Positions 9,129 to 18,076 of a stretch of 64,000 nucleotides of DNA are shown here, one piece after another; the first letter of the stretch is position 1; every line of letters starts with the position of its first letter. Made by a program: the position numbers and the translations under genes. A model generated the notes under the pieces. It was given only the letters and a program-made list of their open reading frames with translations. It did not search any database and was not told where the DNA came from. Source of the DNA: Sandaracinaceae bacterium (lineage in GTDB: Bacteria; Myxococcota_A; Polyangia; Polyangiales; Houyiibacteriaceae). The stretch spans positions 992,001-1,056,000 of the forward strand of contig JACKEJ010000004.1 of NCBI GenBank assembly GCA_020633055.1, written 5' to 3'.

Positions 9129-10451
9129 TCAGAGCGTGACGGCGCTGCGCGTGGAGAGCGTGACCGCCCCCGTGCTGCCGCCCGTGTTCTGGTAGAGGTA
9201 GAGGGGCAGGCTCTTGTCCAGCGCGCCGACCACGGCCCCGTAGTCGTCGCCGTCGATCACCGCGAAGGCGGTCTCGAGGGTCAGCGTGCTGCGGTCCTCA
9301 CAGTCCGCCCCCAGCTCGCCGTCACGCCACACGATCACGGTCGGGCCCGCCTCCGAGGCGCCGTCGTGGATGTCCAGGCACAGCGTGGACGTGCCGTTCA
9401 CGAACGCGAGGTCCCCCGGCACCAGCGTCGAGGTGGCCTCGTAGTGCACGTCGATGCGCGGCGTCGTGTGCGGCGCGAAGCCCCCATAGAGCTGGACGCG
9501 CAGCTGGTCCGTGCTGCTGGGCGCGGTCGGTCCCACGCTCACGTCGGCGGGCGCGGCGTAGCCCACCAGCAACGACACGGTGCCGTGCGGGTCGGCCGCC
9601 GTGACGTCGGTCAGCCGCACGTGCTGCACGGGGGCGTCCAGCGCGCAGAGCGCGACGTAGCGCTCGGTCGCGGTCGTCTCGACGGGAGACACCGTGCACT
9701 CGGGCGGCGGCACCGCGTCGTAGGCCAACACCGGCTCGTCGTCCAGGGTCACGCTGGGCGTCTGCGCGCCGCCGCTCTGGTAGAAGTAGATGCCGCCCGT
9801 GGTGTCGAGGGCGCCGACCTCCGGTGCCCACGCGTGCCCGTAGCGCGTCTCGTAGGTGAGGGTGGCCGCGTCGCTGCAGTCCGCGCCGTGCTGCCCGTCC
9901 ACCCACAGAACGACCAGGGCGCGGGCGCTCTCGGAGCCCGGGTGCACGTCGAAGCACACGGTGGAGACGCTGTTGATGAAGTCGTGTGGTCCGGCGAAGC
10001 CGACGGCCTCGGCGCCGAAGTAGACGGCCGCGTCGGGTGGGGGTTGGGGCGCTCCGCCGCCGTAGAGCTGCAGCTTGAACTGCCCTGCCGCGAGGGGCTC
10101 CTGCGCAACTACGGGCCCGCTCAGACCCAGAAAGAGCTGCACCGAGGCGTGCGTCCGGGTGGCTTGCACGCCCTCGAGCCGCACGTGGCGGACCGGCGCC
10201 CCGATGGGACAGATCGCGACGTTCTGCGCGCCAGCGCCGACCTCGCTCGTGACGCAGCCCGGGCCAGCGTCCGCCGTCGAGCCCTGGTCCTCGTCGGTTC
10301 CCTCGTCCGGGACGCCGGAATCATTCTCGACACCCGTATCAACCACATGAGCGTCGGGTGGCACGCCTTGGTCGGGGGTGATGGCCGGGCTGTCGTCGCA
10401 GCCAGCGACGACGAGGCCGAACAGGGTGATACCAACGAGATACGTCTTCAC
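9129..10451 (-). CDS. Lipoprotein with an internal domain duplication, first gene of the receptor operon
   Basis: 440 residues starting at GTG 10451, which is preceded by a strong GGAGGAAA ribosome site. Lipobox VVAGC (Cys18), acidic linker, then two similar halves. The first begins with NVAICPIGAPVRHVRLEGV and the second with YVALCALDAPVQHVRLTDV. Each contains an LQLYGG/VQLYGG strand, a paired VCFDVH/LCLDIH segment, and IYFYQSGG/LYLYQNTGG near its end. The duplication suggests a two-domain beta-sandwich; the beta pattern recalls DUF4397-like domains, but I cannot confirm that. Its position suggests ligand capture at the surface or periplasmic binding. Confidence 0.78.
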   Translation of the reverse strand: MKTYLVGITLFGLVVAGCDDSPAITPDQGVPPDAHVVDTGVENDSGVPDEGTDEDQGSTADAGPGCVTSEVGAGAQNVAICPIGAPVRHVRLEGVQATRTHASVQLFLGLSGPVVAQEPLAAGQFKLQLYGGGAPQPPPDAAVYFGAEAVGFAGPHDFINSVSTVCFDVHPGSESARALVVLWVDGQHGADCSDAATLTYETRYGHAWAPEVGALDTTGGIYFYQSGGAQTPSVTLDDEPVLAYDAVPPPECTVSPVETTATERYVALCALDAPVQHVRLTDVTAADPHGTVSLLVGYAAPADVSVGPTAPSSTDQLRVQLYGGFAPHTTPRIDVHYEATSTLVPGDLAFVNGTSTLCLDIHDGASEAGPTVIVWRDGELGADCEDRSTLTLETAFAVIDGDDYGAVVGALDKSLPLYLYQNTGGSTGAVTLSTRSAVTL

Positions 10452-10568
10452 GGTTTCCTCCGAGCGCAGGGACGCCACACGAGGCAGCGACGGCCGCCAC
10501 GCGAGCAGGGGGGGTTGGGCCGCGCGAGCTCCCTCGGCGGCTCTCGGAGTGGTGACGTTAATGAAAAA

Positions 10569-10587
10569 GAAAGTCAAAATCAATTTC
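10569..10587 (-). promoter_or_regulatory. Fur-box-like site upstream of the receptor operon
   Basis: Read on the minus strand this is GAAATTGATTTTGACTTTC, which matches the classical 19-bp Fur consensus at 12 of 19 positions by hand count. It sits in an AT-rich patch of about 35 bp within very GC-rich DNA, 118 bp upstream of the GTG of the first operon gene and 60 bp before the divergent histidine kinase. Minus-strand TTGAAA/TTGATT hexamers in the same patch could serve as a -35. Inference: iron-responsive control of the operon, possibly of both directions. Confidence 0.5.
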
Positions 10588-10646
10588 AACAATTCGTACG
10601 AGGCCGAGATTCCACCCGTTTTCGGTGCGTGGGCTATGCTGCGAGC

Positions 10647-11774
10647 GTGACCCTGCCCCCGCCGACCCGCGCCGAGGACCCCTCGTGGGCGTCGACCCTG
10701 CGCGCGCTGGGAGAGCCGCGCCGCGCGCTCCCGATCGCCTCGGCGTCGGCTGCGCTCGTGGGCACGGAGTGGTTTGCGACCCACAGCGCCGTGGCCACCG
10801 CCAGCCTCGCCGCGTTCCTGGTGGCCTTCGTGCTCACCGTACCTGCCGCTTCCCGCTGGGCCCGCGCCGGGGGGCTCGACCCCGTGCACGTGACTCTGTA
10901 CGGACTGCTGTGTGTGCTCCTGGTGGGCGTCACGACGCTGGTGCTCCCCGCCTCGCTGCACTTCGAGTCGTACGTGGCGCACCCGCCAGCGGCCATCGCC
11001 ATCTTCGGGCTCGCGTCCATCGCGGGCTGGGTGCTGGGGCGGGACATCGACCTCGCCGCGGGCCTGAGTGATGCCCTCGAGCACAGCGCCCTGCTCACCC
11101 GTGAGACGGAGGACGCGCGCCTCCTCGCCCTGCGCCAGCACTTGGACCCCCACTTCCTGTTCAACACGCTGCAGGCCATCGCGGAGTGGTGCCGCGAGGA
11201 CCCCGCGGTCGCCGAGCAAGCGCTGTTGGAGCTGTCGCGCATGTTGCGCACGCTCTTCGAGGGCATCCGTGTGCCCTTCTGGCCGCTCTCCCGAGAGCTC
11301 GACGTTTTGCTGGCGTTGCAGCGGCTCTACGCGCTGCGCGACGACGAGCGCTACGCGCTGGTGGCGGAGCTGATGGCCCTCGGGGCGGCCCACGAGACCA
11401 GCGAGCCGGCTTCGGACCCGACGGGTGAGGGCGCGCGGACCGTGAGCGCGCTGCCCGTGCCACCGCTGGTGCTGCTCCCCCTGTTCGAGAACGCGCTCAC
11501 GCACGGAGGCGCGGGCGCCCCCCTCCGCCTCAGCGTCACGGCGGCTGACGGCACGCTGCGCGTGCGGCTGTGGAACGCCGGCGCTTTCGCGGGCATGCGC
11601 GCGGGCGGGACGGGCATCGAGACCGTGGAGCGCCGCCTCGCGCTCGCGTACGGGTCGCGCGCGTCACTGCAGGTGATGCCCGAGGCGTGGGAGGGAGTCG
11701 CCGGCACGGCCACCGTCGTGACGCTGCCCCTCGCGAAAACCACACCGCGTGTGGCGCAGGGGGCGACGGCATGA
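10647..11774 (+). CDS. LytS/YehU-type sensor histidine kinase
   Basis: 375 residues. Four hydrophobic segments lie between about residues 30 and 135, followed by a His_kinase-type domain with RQHLDPHFLFNTLQ (His169 as probable phosphoacceptor). The ATPase part has LFENALTHG (N box) and GTGIETVERRL (G box). This is the arrangement of LytS/YehU/AlgZ kinases, which pair with LytTR response regulators, and such a gene follows with an ATGA overlap. The GTG start at 10647 is the first plausible in-frame start; the long open frame upstream is antisense to the receptor operon. No periplasmic sensor loop of size is visible, so the stimulus may be sensed in the membrane. Confidence 0.88.
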   Translation: MTLPPPTRAEDPSWASTLRALGEPRRALPIASASAALVGTEWFATHSAVATASLAAFLVAFVLTVPAASRWARAGGLDPVHVTLYGLLCVLLVGVTTLVLPASLHFESYVAHPPAAIAIFGLASIAGWVLGRDIDLAAGLSDALEHSALLTRETEDARLLALRQHLDPHFLFNTLQAIAEWCREDPAVAEQALLELSRMLRTLFEGIRVPFWPLSRELDVLLALQRLYALRDDERYALVAELMALGAAHETSEPASDPTGEGARTVSALPVPPLVLLPLFENALTHGGAGAPLRLSVTAADGTLRVRLWNAGAFAGMRAGGTGIETVERRLALAYGSRASLQVMPEAWEGVAGTATVVTLPLAKTTPRVAQGATA

Positions 11775-12529
11775 GCGTGCCTGTGCAGCGCCCGCTGCGG
11801 GTGATCGTCGCCGACGACGAGAAGATGGCGCGCAAGCGTGTGCTGCGGCTGCTCGAGGCCCTCGGTCCCGTGGACCTCGTCGCGGAGTGCCGCTCCGGCG
11901 ACGAGGTCCTGCGCCACCTCGACCCGGCACGCGTGGACGTCGCCCTCTTGGACATCGACATGCCGGGCGCGAACGGGCTCGAGGTGGCGGAGCTGGCCCG
12001 CCTGCGCGGCGTACCGGTCATCTTCCTGACCGCGCACGAGCAGCACGCCGTGGCGGCGTTCGATCACGGCGCGCTGCACTACCTGCTGAAGCCAGTCGAC
12101 GCGACCCAGCTCGCGCGCGCCCTCGACCGCCTGCCGGCGCGCTCGCCCGCAGACGAGGCTGAGAGCACGTCGGCAACACGCGCAACGTCGCCAGCAGCGC
12201 CCCTCGAGCGCGTGGCGCTCACCGTCCGCGGCGACGTGGTGCTGCTGGCGCCCCACGCCATCACGCACGCGCTCTACGACGGGGAGCTGGTCACCGTGCA
12301 CACCGCCGAGCGGGCATACATCACGGACGAGTCCCTCCAGGACCTCGAGGCGCGCATCGCGAGCCCGCTGGTGCTGCGCGTGCAGCGCCGCGCGATCCTG
12401 AACCTCGCCCGGGTGCAACGCCTGCGAGGCCAGACCAGCGGCGGCTACGTGGCCGTGCTCGACACAGGGGCGGAGGTGCCCGTCTCCCGTCAAGCCGCCC
12501 GCGACCTGCGCAAGCGCCTCGGGATCTGA
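11771..12529 (+). CDS. LytTR-family response regulator
   Basis: 252 residues. Receiver domain with acidic pair D15/D16, phosphoacceptor D61 in LLDIDMPG and the conserved Lys in YLLKPVD (about residue 109). After an Ala/Ser/Thr-rich linker comes a C-terminal LytTR DNA-binding domain with ITHALYDGELVTVHT and VLRVQRRAILNLARVQRLRG. Its ATG overlaps the kinase stop (ATGA), so it is the kinase's cognate partner. LytTR proteins bind pairs of short direct repeats one helical face apart; three such repeats lie just downstream at 12553-12602. Confidence 0.92.
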   Translation: MSVPVQRPLRVIVADDEKMARKRVLRLLEALGPVDLVAECRSGDEVLRHLDPARVDVALLDIDMPGANGLEVAELARLRGVPVIFLTAHEQHAVAAFDHGALHYLLKPVDATQLARALDRLPARSPADEAESTSATRATSPAAPLERVALTVRGDVVLLAPHAITHALYDGELVTVHTAERAYITDESLQDLEARIASPLVLRVQRRAILNLARVQRLRGQTSGGYVAVLDTGAEVPVSRQAARDLRKRLGI

Positions 12530-12552
12530 GCGGCCCGCGCGTCCCCGTCCGG

Positions 12553-12602
12553 CCGCTCGACCACGCCCCGCGACCGCTCGATGGCGGTCCGCGACCGCTC
12601 GA
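12553..12602 (+). promoter_or_regulatory. Three CCGCTCGA direct repeats at 21-bp spacing (candidate LytTR operator)
   Basis: CCGCTCGA occurs at 12553-12560, 12574-12581 and 12595-12602, exactly 21 bp apart. The last two copies extend to the 14-mer CCGCGACCGCTCGA. LytTR regulators typically bind 9-bp direct repeats separated by 12 bp, that is a 21-bp period. The site lies between the LytTR gene and the next gene, starting at 12650. Base composition is high in GC, so chance repetition is possible. Confidence 0.45.
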
Positions 12603-12649
12603 GGGAACGGCGCGAGCGAGGGACGCGAGGGGACGCCACGGTGATCCGC

Positions 12650-14080
12650 ATGAAGCCCAACGCGTCCACGCCCTCCACCACGCCCCGCTCGCCCACGGGC
12701 CCCCGGCGCCCGCGGTTCCGCCGCATCACTCCCTACGTCCGCGCTGCCCTCGCGCTCAGCCTCACGCTCGCGGCCTGCGCGTGGTTCGGCGCGCCCGCGG
12801 CGCTCACGCTGCGCCACCTGCGCGACCCCGCCCTGCGGCGCGGCGGTGTCCCGGCCGGCGCGCTCAGCCTGCACCGCAGCCTCAGCGACCGCTTCGAGCC
12901 ATGGGCCCGCGCGCGCATCGCGTCAGGCGACGCGGCGCACGTCCCGCTGCACGACGTACCCGAGAACGAGTGGCCCATCTTCAGCGCGGTGTTCTTCCTC
13001 AACGCCACCGAGTCGCTGCGCGACCAAGGCGTGGACGTGAGCTACGCCGACGCCAGCGTGTCCGCGGCGCGCGACCTGCTGATGGACCCGGTCCATCACA
13101 CCTGGGTCCGCACGCACTGGGGGGACGACTACCTGCACGACCGCAACGTGTTCTTCCGCTCGCTGCTCATCGCTGGGCTCACCAGCTACGAGGCGCTCAC
13201 GCACGACGGCCGCGACGTGCCCTTCCTGCGCGACCAGGCGGAGACGCTGGCGGCTGCGCTCGACGCGTCGCCGCACGGGGTGCTCGAGGACTACCCGGGC
13301 GAGACCTACCCCATCGACGTGATGGCCGCCGTGGCCTACATCCGTCGCGCGGACGCCGTGCTCGGCACGGACCACAGCGCGTTCGTGACCCGCGCCCGCC
13401 GCGCGTTCGTCGCGCCCTACGACGACGAGCTCGGCCTCGTGCGCTTCCGCGTGGATCTCGCCGGAGACGAGCCGCCGCGCCCCGTTCAGCCCGGCCGCGG
13501 CATCGGCAACTCGTGGGTGGGCATCTACGCGGCCGAGCTGTGGCCCGAGGACGCGGCGCGCTGGCACGCGCTTCACACCGAGCACTTCTGGCAGGACGCG
13601 GGCTGGGCGGCGGGCTTCCGCGAATTCCGGCGGGGCGGCCCCGAGGGAGAGTGGACCTTCGAGATCGACGCGGGCCCCGTGGTGGGCGGCTTCGGCACCT
13701 CGGCCAGCGCGTTCGGCATCGCGGCGGCGCGCCGCAACGGGCGTCTGGACCAGGCCTACACGCTCACGGCGGAGATGTTCGCCACGGGCTGGCCGGGGCG
13801 CGACGGTTCGCTGAGCATCCCGGGGCTCGTGTCACACCCCGCGGCGCCGCTCCTTGGTGAGAGCGCGCTGGCCTACTTCCTGACGTTGCAGCCCGCGCCG
13901 GGCGTCCCTGTCGTCGCTGGCGGGCGCGTCACGCCGCTCGTGTGGGGCAGCCTGCTGGTCTACCTGGCGCTCTTCGCGCTCACGCTGCGTATCGCGTACG
14001 CACTTCGCCCACGCGTCCCCCTCCGCTCCCTGGCGCGTGTCCGCTCCCAACCCGATGTAACCCGATGTAACCCGGTGTGA
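12650..14080 (+). CDS. Membrane-anchored protein, possibly alpha/alpha-barrel enzyme-like
   Basis: 476 residues. A membrane segment near residues 25-48, a large extracytoplasmic domain, and a second membrane segment near residues 435-455 (LLVYLALFALTLRIAYAL). The domain contains GNSWVGIYAAELWP, HFWQDAGWAAGFREFRRG and FEIDAGPVVGGFGTSASAFGIAAARRNG, a pattern I associate loosely with linalool dehydratase/isomerase-like or glycosidase-like alpha/alpha barrels. That link is weak and no activity is claimed. It follows the LytTR regulator with the 21-bp repeats in between, so it may be a target of that system. ATG 12650 was chosen to keep a short N-terminus before the anchor. Confidence 0.6.
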   Translation: MKPNASTPSTTPRSPTGPRRPRFRRITPYVRAALALSLTLAACAWFGAPAALTLRHLRDPALRRGGVPAGALSLHRSLSDRFEPWARARIASGDAAHVPLHDVPENEWPIFSAVFFLNATESLRDQGVDVSYADASVSAARDLLMDPVHHTWVRTHWGDDYLHDRNVFFRSLLIAGLTSYEALTHDGRDVPFLRDQAETLAAALDASPHGVLEDYPGETYPIDVMAAVAYIRRADAVLGTDHSAFVTRARRAFVAPYDDELGLVRFRVDLAGDEPPRPVQPGRGIGNSWVGIYAAELWPEDAARWHALHTEHFWQDAGWAAGFREFRRGGPEGEWTFEIDAGPVVGGFGTSASAFGIAAARRNGRLDQAYTLTAEMFATGWPGRDGSLSIPGLVSHPAAPLLGESALAYFLTLQPAPGVPVVAGGRVTPLVWGSLLVYLALFALTLRIAYALRPRVPLRSLARVRSQPDVTRCNPV

Positions 14081-14119
14081 CGGGGGATGCCCCACGTCCG
14101 GCGCGTAGGTTGTCGCACT

Positions 14120-15331
14120 ATGAACCGACTCCTACGCTCACGACTCCTCGTCCTCTCCACGCTCGGCTGCAGCGCGCTCTACGCGGGCTGTGGCGAGGAG
14201 ACCCCGAACAACAACGCGGACATGGGCATGCTGTCCACGGACGGCGGAGGGTCCGACCTGGGTGGAGGGGGGTCTGCCTGGACCGTGCGCACCCACCCCT
14301 GCCCCGGCATCAACCGCACGGACGCGTTCCACGTCGATACCGACGGAACCATGTGGCTGGGGTGTGGCACCGGAGCGGTCGGTGACGGGCTCTATCGCAG
14401 CGACGACGAGGGCGTGAGCTGGGCGATCCCCGCGACGTCCCCCGCCAACATCCTGACCTCGTTTCGCGTGGACAGCGTCCATCGAGGCGCCGATGGGCTC
14501 GTGTACGTCGCAGGGACGGGCTCGAACGACGCGCGGGTGATCAGCCTGGACACCAACAGCACACCCTTCGCCGCGGCGGCTGTGCTCACCGCGGGCGGGA
14601 CGGTCGACACCACGTTCACGGTGTCGCCCTTCGTGACGACGGCCAGCGGCGCGGCGTTCGCGGACTCGCTCAACGGGCACGGGGCCCTCTACCGACCCAA
14701 CGACACCGTCGGGGACGACGGCACGCTGTGGACGGAAGCCCAGGACTGGGAGTCCGACGACAGCGGTCACCAGATCCTCGATCTCGTGGCGCTCGGGGAG
14801 CGCTTCGTCGGCTGTGGGAGCACCATCGCCGAGCCGCCGTTCGTGTACCTCCCGTCGCAGGAGCCAGGCGCCGAGCTGTGGGAGATGACCCCGGTGGCGC
14901 TGGTGTCAGGCCTGGGGGCGTATACCGGCGAGATGTGGGGGGTGGCGGCGAGCGACGCGCGCGTGGTCGTGGTGGGCGTGGATCAGGACAACGACATCGG
15001 GAAGATCTTCGTCTCGGGCACGGACCGCTATGCCGCCGCGGACTACACGCAGATCGACATCGACGGACTGCTCCCCACGCGTGTGAGCGGCGCGGACTCC
15101 ACCTGGGCGCGCGGCGTGTGCATGGCGGGGAACCGCGTGGTGGTGGTCGGCGAGATCCAGCCGCTCGGCGCTGGGGACAACAGCGGCTTCGTGCTCGAGT
15201 CCACCGACGGCGGCGCGACGTTCACGGACGTCACCCCAGACGGGTCGCCCGACACGTGGAGCAAGTGCGTCATCGACGGCTCGGGTCGCATCCTGGTGGC
15301 CGGCGCGGGCGCGGTGGCGCTGAGCGAGTAG
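14120..15331 (+). CDS. Lipoprotein with beta-propeller/BNR-like features
   Basis: 403 residues. Lipobox ALYAGC (Cys24), then an Asn/Asp/Gly linker. The mature domain has repeated segments of the type GLYRSDDEGVSWAIP and GFVLESTDGGATFTDVTPDGS, which resemble the S-x-D-x-G-x-T-W Asp-box of BNR/sortilin-like beta-propellers. Function unknown; a surface-exposed binding role is likely. The start at 14120 gives a standard lipoprotein leader; the upstream in-frame ATG at 14087 would not. It stands alone between the membrane protein and the STAND regulator. Confidence 0.75.
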   Translation: MNRLLRSRLLVLSTLGCSALYAGCGEETPNNNADMGMLSTDGGGSDLGGGGSAWTVRTHPCPGINRTDAFHVDTDGTMWLGCGTGAVGDGLYRSDDEGVSWAIPATSPANILTSFRVDSVHRGADGLVYVAGTGSNDARVISLDTNSTPFAAAAVLTAGGTVDTTFTVSPFVTTASGAAFADSLNGHGALYRPNDTVGDDGTLWTEAQDWESDDSGHQILDLVALGERFVGCGSTIAEPPFVYLPSQEPGAELWEMTPVALVSGLGAYTGEMWGVAASDARVVVVGVDQDNDIGKIFVSGTDRYAAADYTQIDIDGLLPTRVSGADSTWARGVCMAGNRVVVVGEIQPLGAGDNSGFVLESTDGGATFTDVTPDGSPDTWSKCVIDGSGRILVAGAGAVALSE

Positions 15332-15376
15332 TGCCAGCGCGTGGGAGTCTCCTGACGAGCTGCTAAGGTCATCGAG

Positions 15377-18034
15377 GTGCAGGCCCCCCTCCTTCGGCAT
15401 CGGCTGGCCAACGCGCCCAGCGTCTTCCTCGGCCGTGACGCCGAGGAAGACGCGCTGCGCGTGCGGCTGCGGCGCGGCCCGGTGAGCGTGGTGTGTGGCG
15501 CGGCGGGCCACGGCAAGAGCGCGTTGGTGCAAGCGGTGCTGCGCGACGCGCCGCAGGTGCGTGTGGTCCGCTGCCAGGTCGGGCAGGCGCTCAGCGCTGT
15601 GGGGGCCGAGCTGATGCACGCGTTTGGAGCCGAGACCACGGGCGCCGAGGACACCGCGAGCGCCGCGTGGCCATCCCTCGTCCTCGACGCCGCCGAACAG
15701 GGATCCCACGTGGTGGTGCTGGAAGACCTGCACTTGCTCGAGCGGTCCTCGGCCGCGCGCTGGCTCGACGTGCTCGCGTGCTACGCGCGCACCTCGCGCT
15801 GGATCGTCACCTCGCGCGAGCGCCCGACCCTGGCGGCCATCCAGGAGCAGGTCGTGATGCTTGGGCCGCTCGACGACGCCGCCACGCGAGCGCTGACGCG
15901 AGCGTGCGGCGCGTGGCTGTCCGAGCTGGAGGTCGAGCGCATCGCCAGCGCGTCGCGGGGCTCGCCGGGGGCCGTTCGCGAACAGGTGGCGTCGGCGCGC
16001 TCAGGCGAGGCAGGCGCGTCGTCCGCCCTCGAGGCGCGTGCGCCAGCTGGGACGCTGGCACCACCTCCCGAGCGCCCGCATGGCGAGGAGGCCGCAACGC
16101 CAGCACCCGCCCGGCCCACTTCGGAGCCGCTCGACGAGCTGCGTGCGCTGCTGCGTGAGGACGCCCGCGGAGCCGCCGCCGCGCTGCTACACGACCGACA
16201 GGAGAGCTGGCTACGGAGCGGGAGAGCGAACGAGCTCTGGGCCGCGCTGGAGACCGAGCACGATGACCGCCTACGCCCCGCCAAGATGACGGTGGCGCTC
16301 GAGCTCGGGTCCCGTGATGCGCTCGAGTGGCTGACCGAGCACGCGCACGCGGAGGGCGGCGACGAGCGACTGCTGTGGGCCAAGGGGCTCCTGCAGCGCG
16401 GTCGCTCGGCACAAGCCACCGAGGTGCTCGAGTCGGACATGGACCAGGCGAGCCCCAACGAAGCGCGCCTCCTGTTGGGCGAGGCGCTTTGCTCGGCAGG
16501 CCGCCCGCAGCAAGCCATCGCGGTGCTGCGCCAGGTCGAACCGAAGTCCGCGACGGAGCGAGTGGCGCGCGACCTGCGCCTCTGCAGAGCACTGTTCCAC
16601 GCGGGTCAGAGCACCGAAGCCGGCCTGCTGCTAGCATCCGCAGACCGCGTCCTGCGCGGGATCCCGCGCGAGGAAGCGGGTGTGCTGCTGGGCGAACGCA
16701 TGGGCCTGAGCATGCAGCTGGGGTTGAAGGCAGAGCCCACGCGCGAAGCCGAAGCGTCGCTGTTGGGCAGGCATGGCAGGGTATTCGCCGGGATCCGGCT
16801 GCTGGCCGAGGGCCGAGCGGGGCGCGCACGGCACCTGCTACGCACGCTCGACAAGGAGTCCGAGCTGCCGGCCGGCGTCCGCTTGTTGTCCGCCGTGGGC
16901 ACAGGGCTGCTGCGGGTCACCGGCGGTCACTACGTGGGCTTGGCGACGGGCACCCGCGAGGTGCTGCGCGAAGCCGAGCAGCTGGGCAACGCGACCCTCT
17001 ACCAGTGGGCCTTCATGCTGGAACGACTGGTCAGCCTGGGCGCCAGCATGGACTCCCCCGAGCCCACTTGGTCGAGCCACGTCCCCCTGCCGGTCGGCGT
17101 CTTCGCCCGCTACCTGCTCGCGCTCCGCGTCGCTCATCGTGCGCGACGCGGCGAGCTCGTGCGGGACGAACAGCTGCCACGCGCCCAACCAGGGGATGGT
17201 CCCCTCGTCACGTGTGTGTGCGAGCTCTTGCAGGTGCACGTGTGCCTGCTCCGCGGTGAGGCCGCGCGCGCGGAGCGCTTGGCGGCGCAGCTCGCCCAGA
17301 AGAGCGCCGACCTGCGCTTCCTGTTCTTCGAGGGCGAGGTGCTGCTCATGCTGTGCTACGCCCAGCTCGCCCTTGGACGTCACGACCTGCTGAGCACGTC
17401 CGTCGAGGCGCTCGCACGTGTGGCCCGCCGCACGCGGTCGCGTCGCTACATGGTCATCGCCGAGCTGCTGCGCGCGGCGCTCGGGCCTGCCCCCAACGTC
17501 CACAAGCTGACCAAGCTCGCGTCACTGCGCGACGCCTCACCCACGGCAGCACGCGTGGCGTCGACGTTGCTCGGCGCAAGCGCGAGCGCTGACTCCCTGG
17601 ACCAGCTCCTGGTGCGCGGCATCTCAGCACGCTGGCACGCCGACATCCAGCCGCTCACCGCAGGTCGCCGAGCCCTCTGGGTGTTCGACCCGGAGACGGG
17701 GTTGCTCTTCTTGACGGATCGCTGCGAGCAAGCGAGCCCCCTCCTGGCCCGCATCCTCAGCTGCCTCTTCGACGCGGCGGCGTCCCCCCTGGGCTACGCG
17801 ACCCTCGAGGACCTGGCGCGCACCGTGTGGGACGTCAGCGACTACCACGCGCTGCGCGACGCCAAGCGCGTGCACGTCGCCATCCGGCGGCTGCGCACGT
17901 TGATCGAAGACGACGCCTCGGCGCCCACACGTCTGCTCACGGTGGACGGGGGCTACACCCTGGCGCGGGCCGAACGCCCCGCGCGCGTCGTCACCCGGAG
18001 ACTGCCCGCGGAGCGGGACGCGCACGTGCATTGA
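15377..18034 (+). CDS. STAND-type ATPase transcriptional regulator with C-terminal winged helix
   Basis: 885 residues, GTG start. The N-terminal ATPase module has the Walker A CGAAGHGKSALVQ (about residues 40-52), a Walker B-like HVVVLEDLHLLE and sensor-like WIVTSRERP, as in MalT/AfsR-type STAND proteins. The middle is a long helical region (about 260-700) that could be TPR-like. The C-terminus (about 770-870) has the features of an OmpR-type winged helix: LEDLARTVWDVSDYHALRDAKRVHV, IRRLRTLIEDD and LLTVDGGYTL. It would act as a signal-integrating DNA-binding switch; the inducer is unknown. It converges with the membrane protein ending at 18077. Confidence 0.82.
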   Translation: MQAPLLRHRLANAPSVFLGRDAEEDALRVRLRRGPVSVVCGAAGHGKSALVQAVLRDAPQVRVVRCQVGQALSAVGAELMHAFGAETTGAEDTASAAWPSLVLDAAEQGSHVVVLEDLHLLERSSAARWLDVLACYARTSRWIVTSRERPTLAAIQEQVVMLGPLDDAATRALTRACGAWLSELEVERIASASRGSPGAVREQVASARSGEAGASSALEARAPAGTLAPPPERPHGEEAATPAPARPTSEPLDELRALLREDARGAAAALLHDRQESWLRSGRANELWAALETEHDDRLRPAKMTVALELGSRDALEWLTEHAHAEGGDERLLWAKGLLQRGRSAQATEVLESDMDQASPNEARLLLGEALCSAGRPQQAIAVLRQVEPKSATERVARDLRLCRALFHAGQSTEAGLLLASADRVLRGIPREEAGVLLGERMGLSMQLGLKAEPTREAEASLLGRHGRVFAGIRLLAEGRAGRARHLLRTLDKESELPAGVRLLSAVGTGLLRVTGGHYVGLATGTREVLREAEQLGNATLYQWAFMLERLVSLGASMDSPEPTWSSHVPLPVGVFARYLLALRVAHRARRGELVRDEQLPRAQPGDGPLVTCVCELLQVHVCLLRGEAARAERLAAQLAQKSADLRFLFFEGEVLLMLCYAQLALGRHDLLSTSVEALARVARRTRSRRYMVIAELLRAALGPAPNVHKLTKLASLRDASPTAARVASTLLGASASADSLDQLLVRGISARWHADIQPLTAGRRALWVFDPETGLLFLTDRCEQASPLLARILSCLFDAAASPLGYATLEDLARTVWDVSDYHALRDAKRVHVAIRRLRTLIEDDASAPTRLLTVDGGYTLARAERPARVVTRRLPAERDAHVH

Positions 18035-18076
18035 AACGGGTGTGGGCGCGGGTCATCGAGCATACGCGGCCACGTT

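Noticed and set aside
8001..10646. Long plus-strand open frame antisense to the TonB receptor and the duplicated lipoprotein
   Set aside because: It is the in-frame 5' extension of the histidine kinase frame. The translated product is Arg/His/Val-rich with no domain, as expected from the shadow of GC-rich codons. The minus-strand genes have clear motifs.
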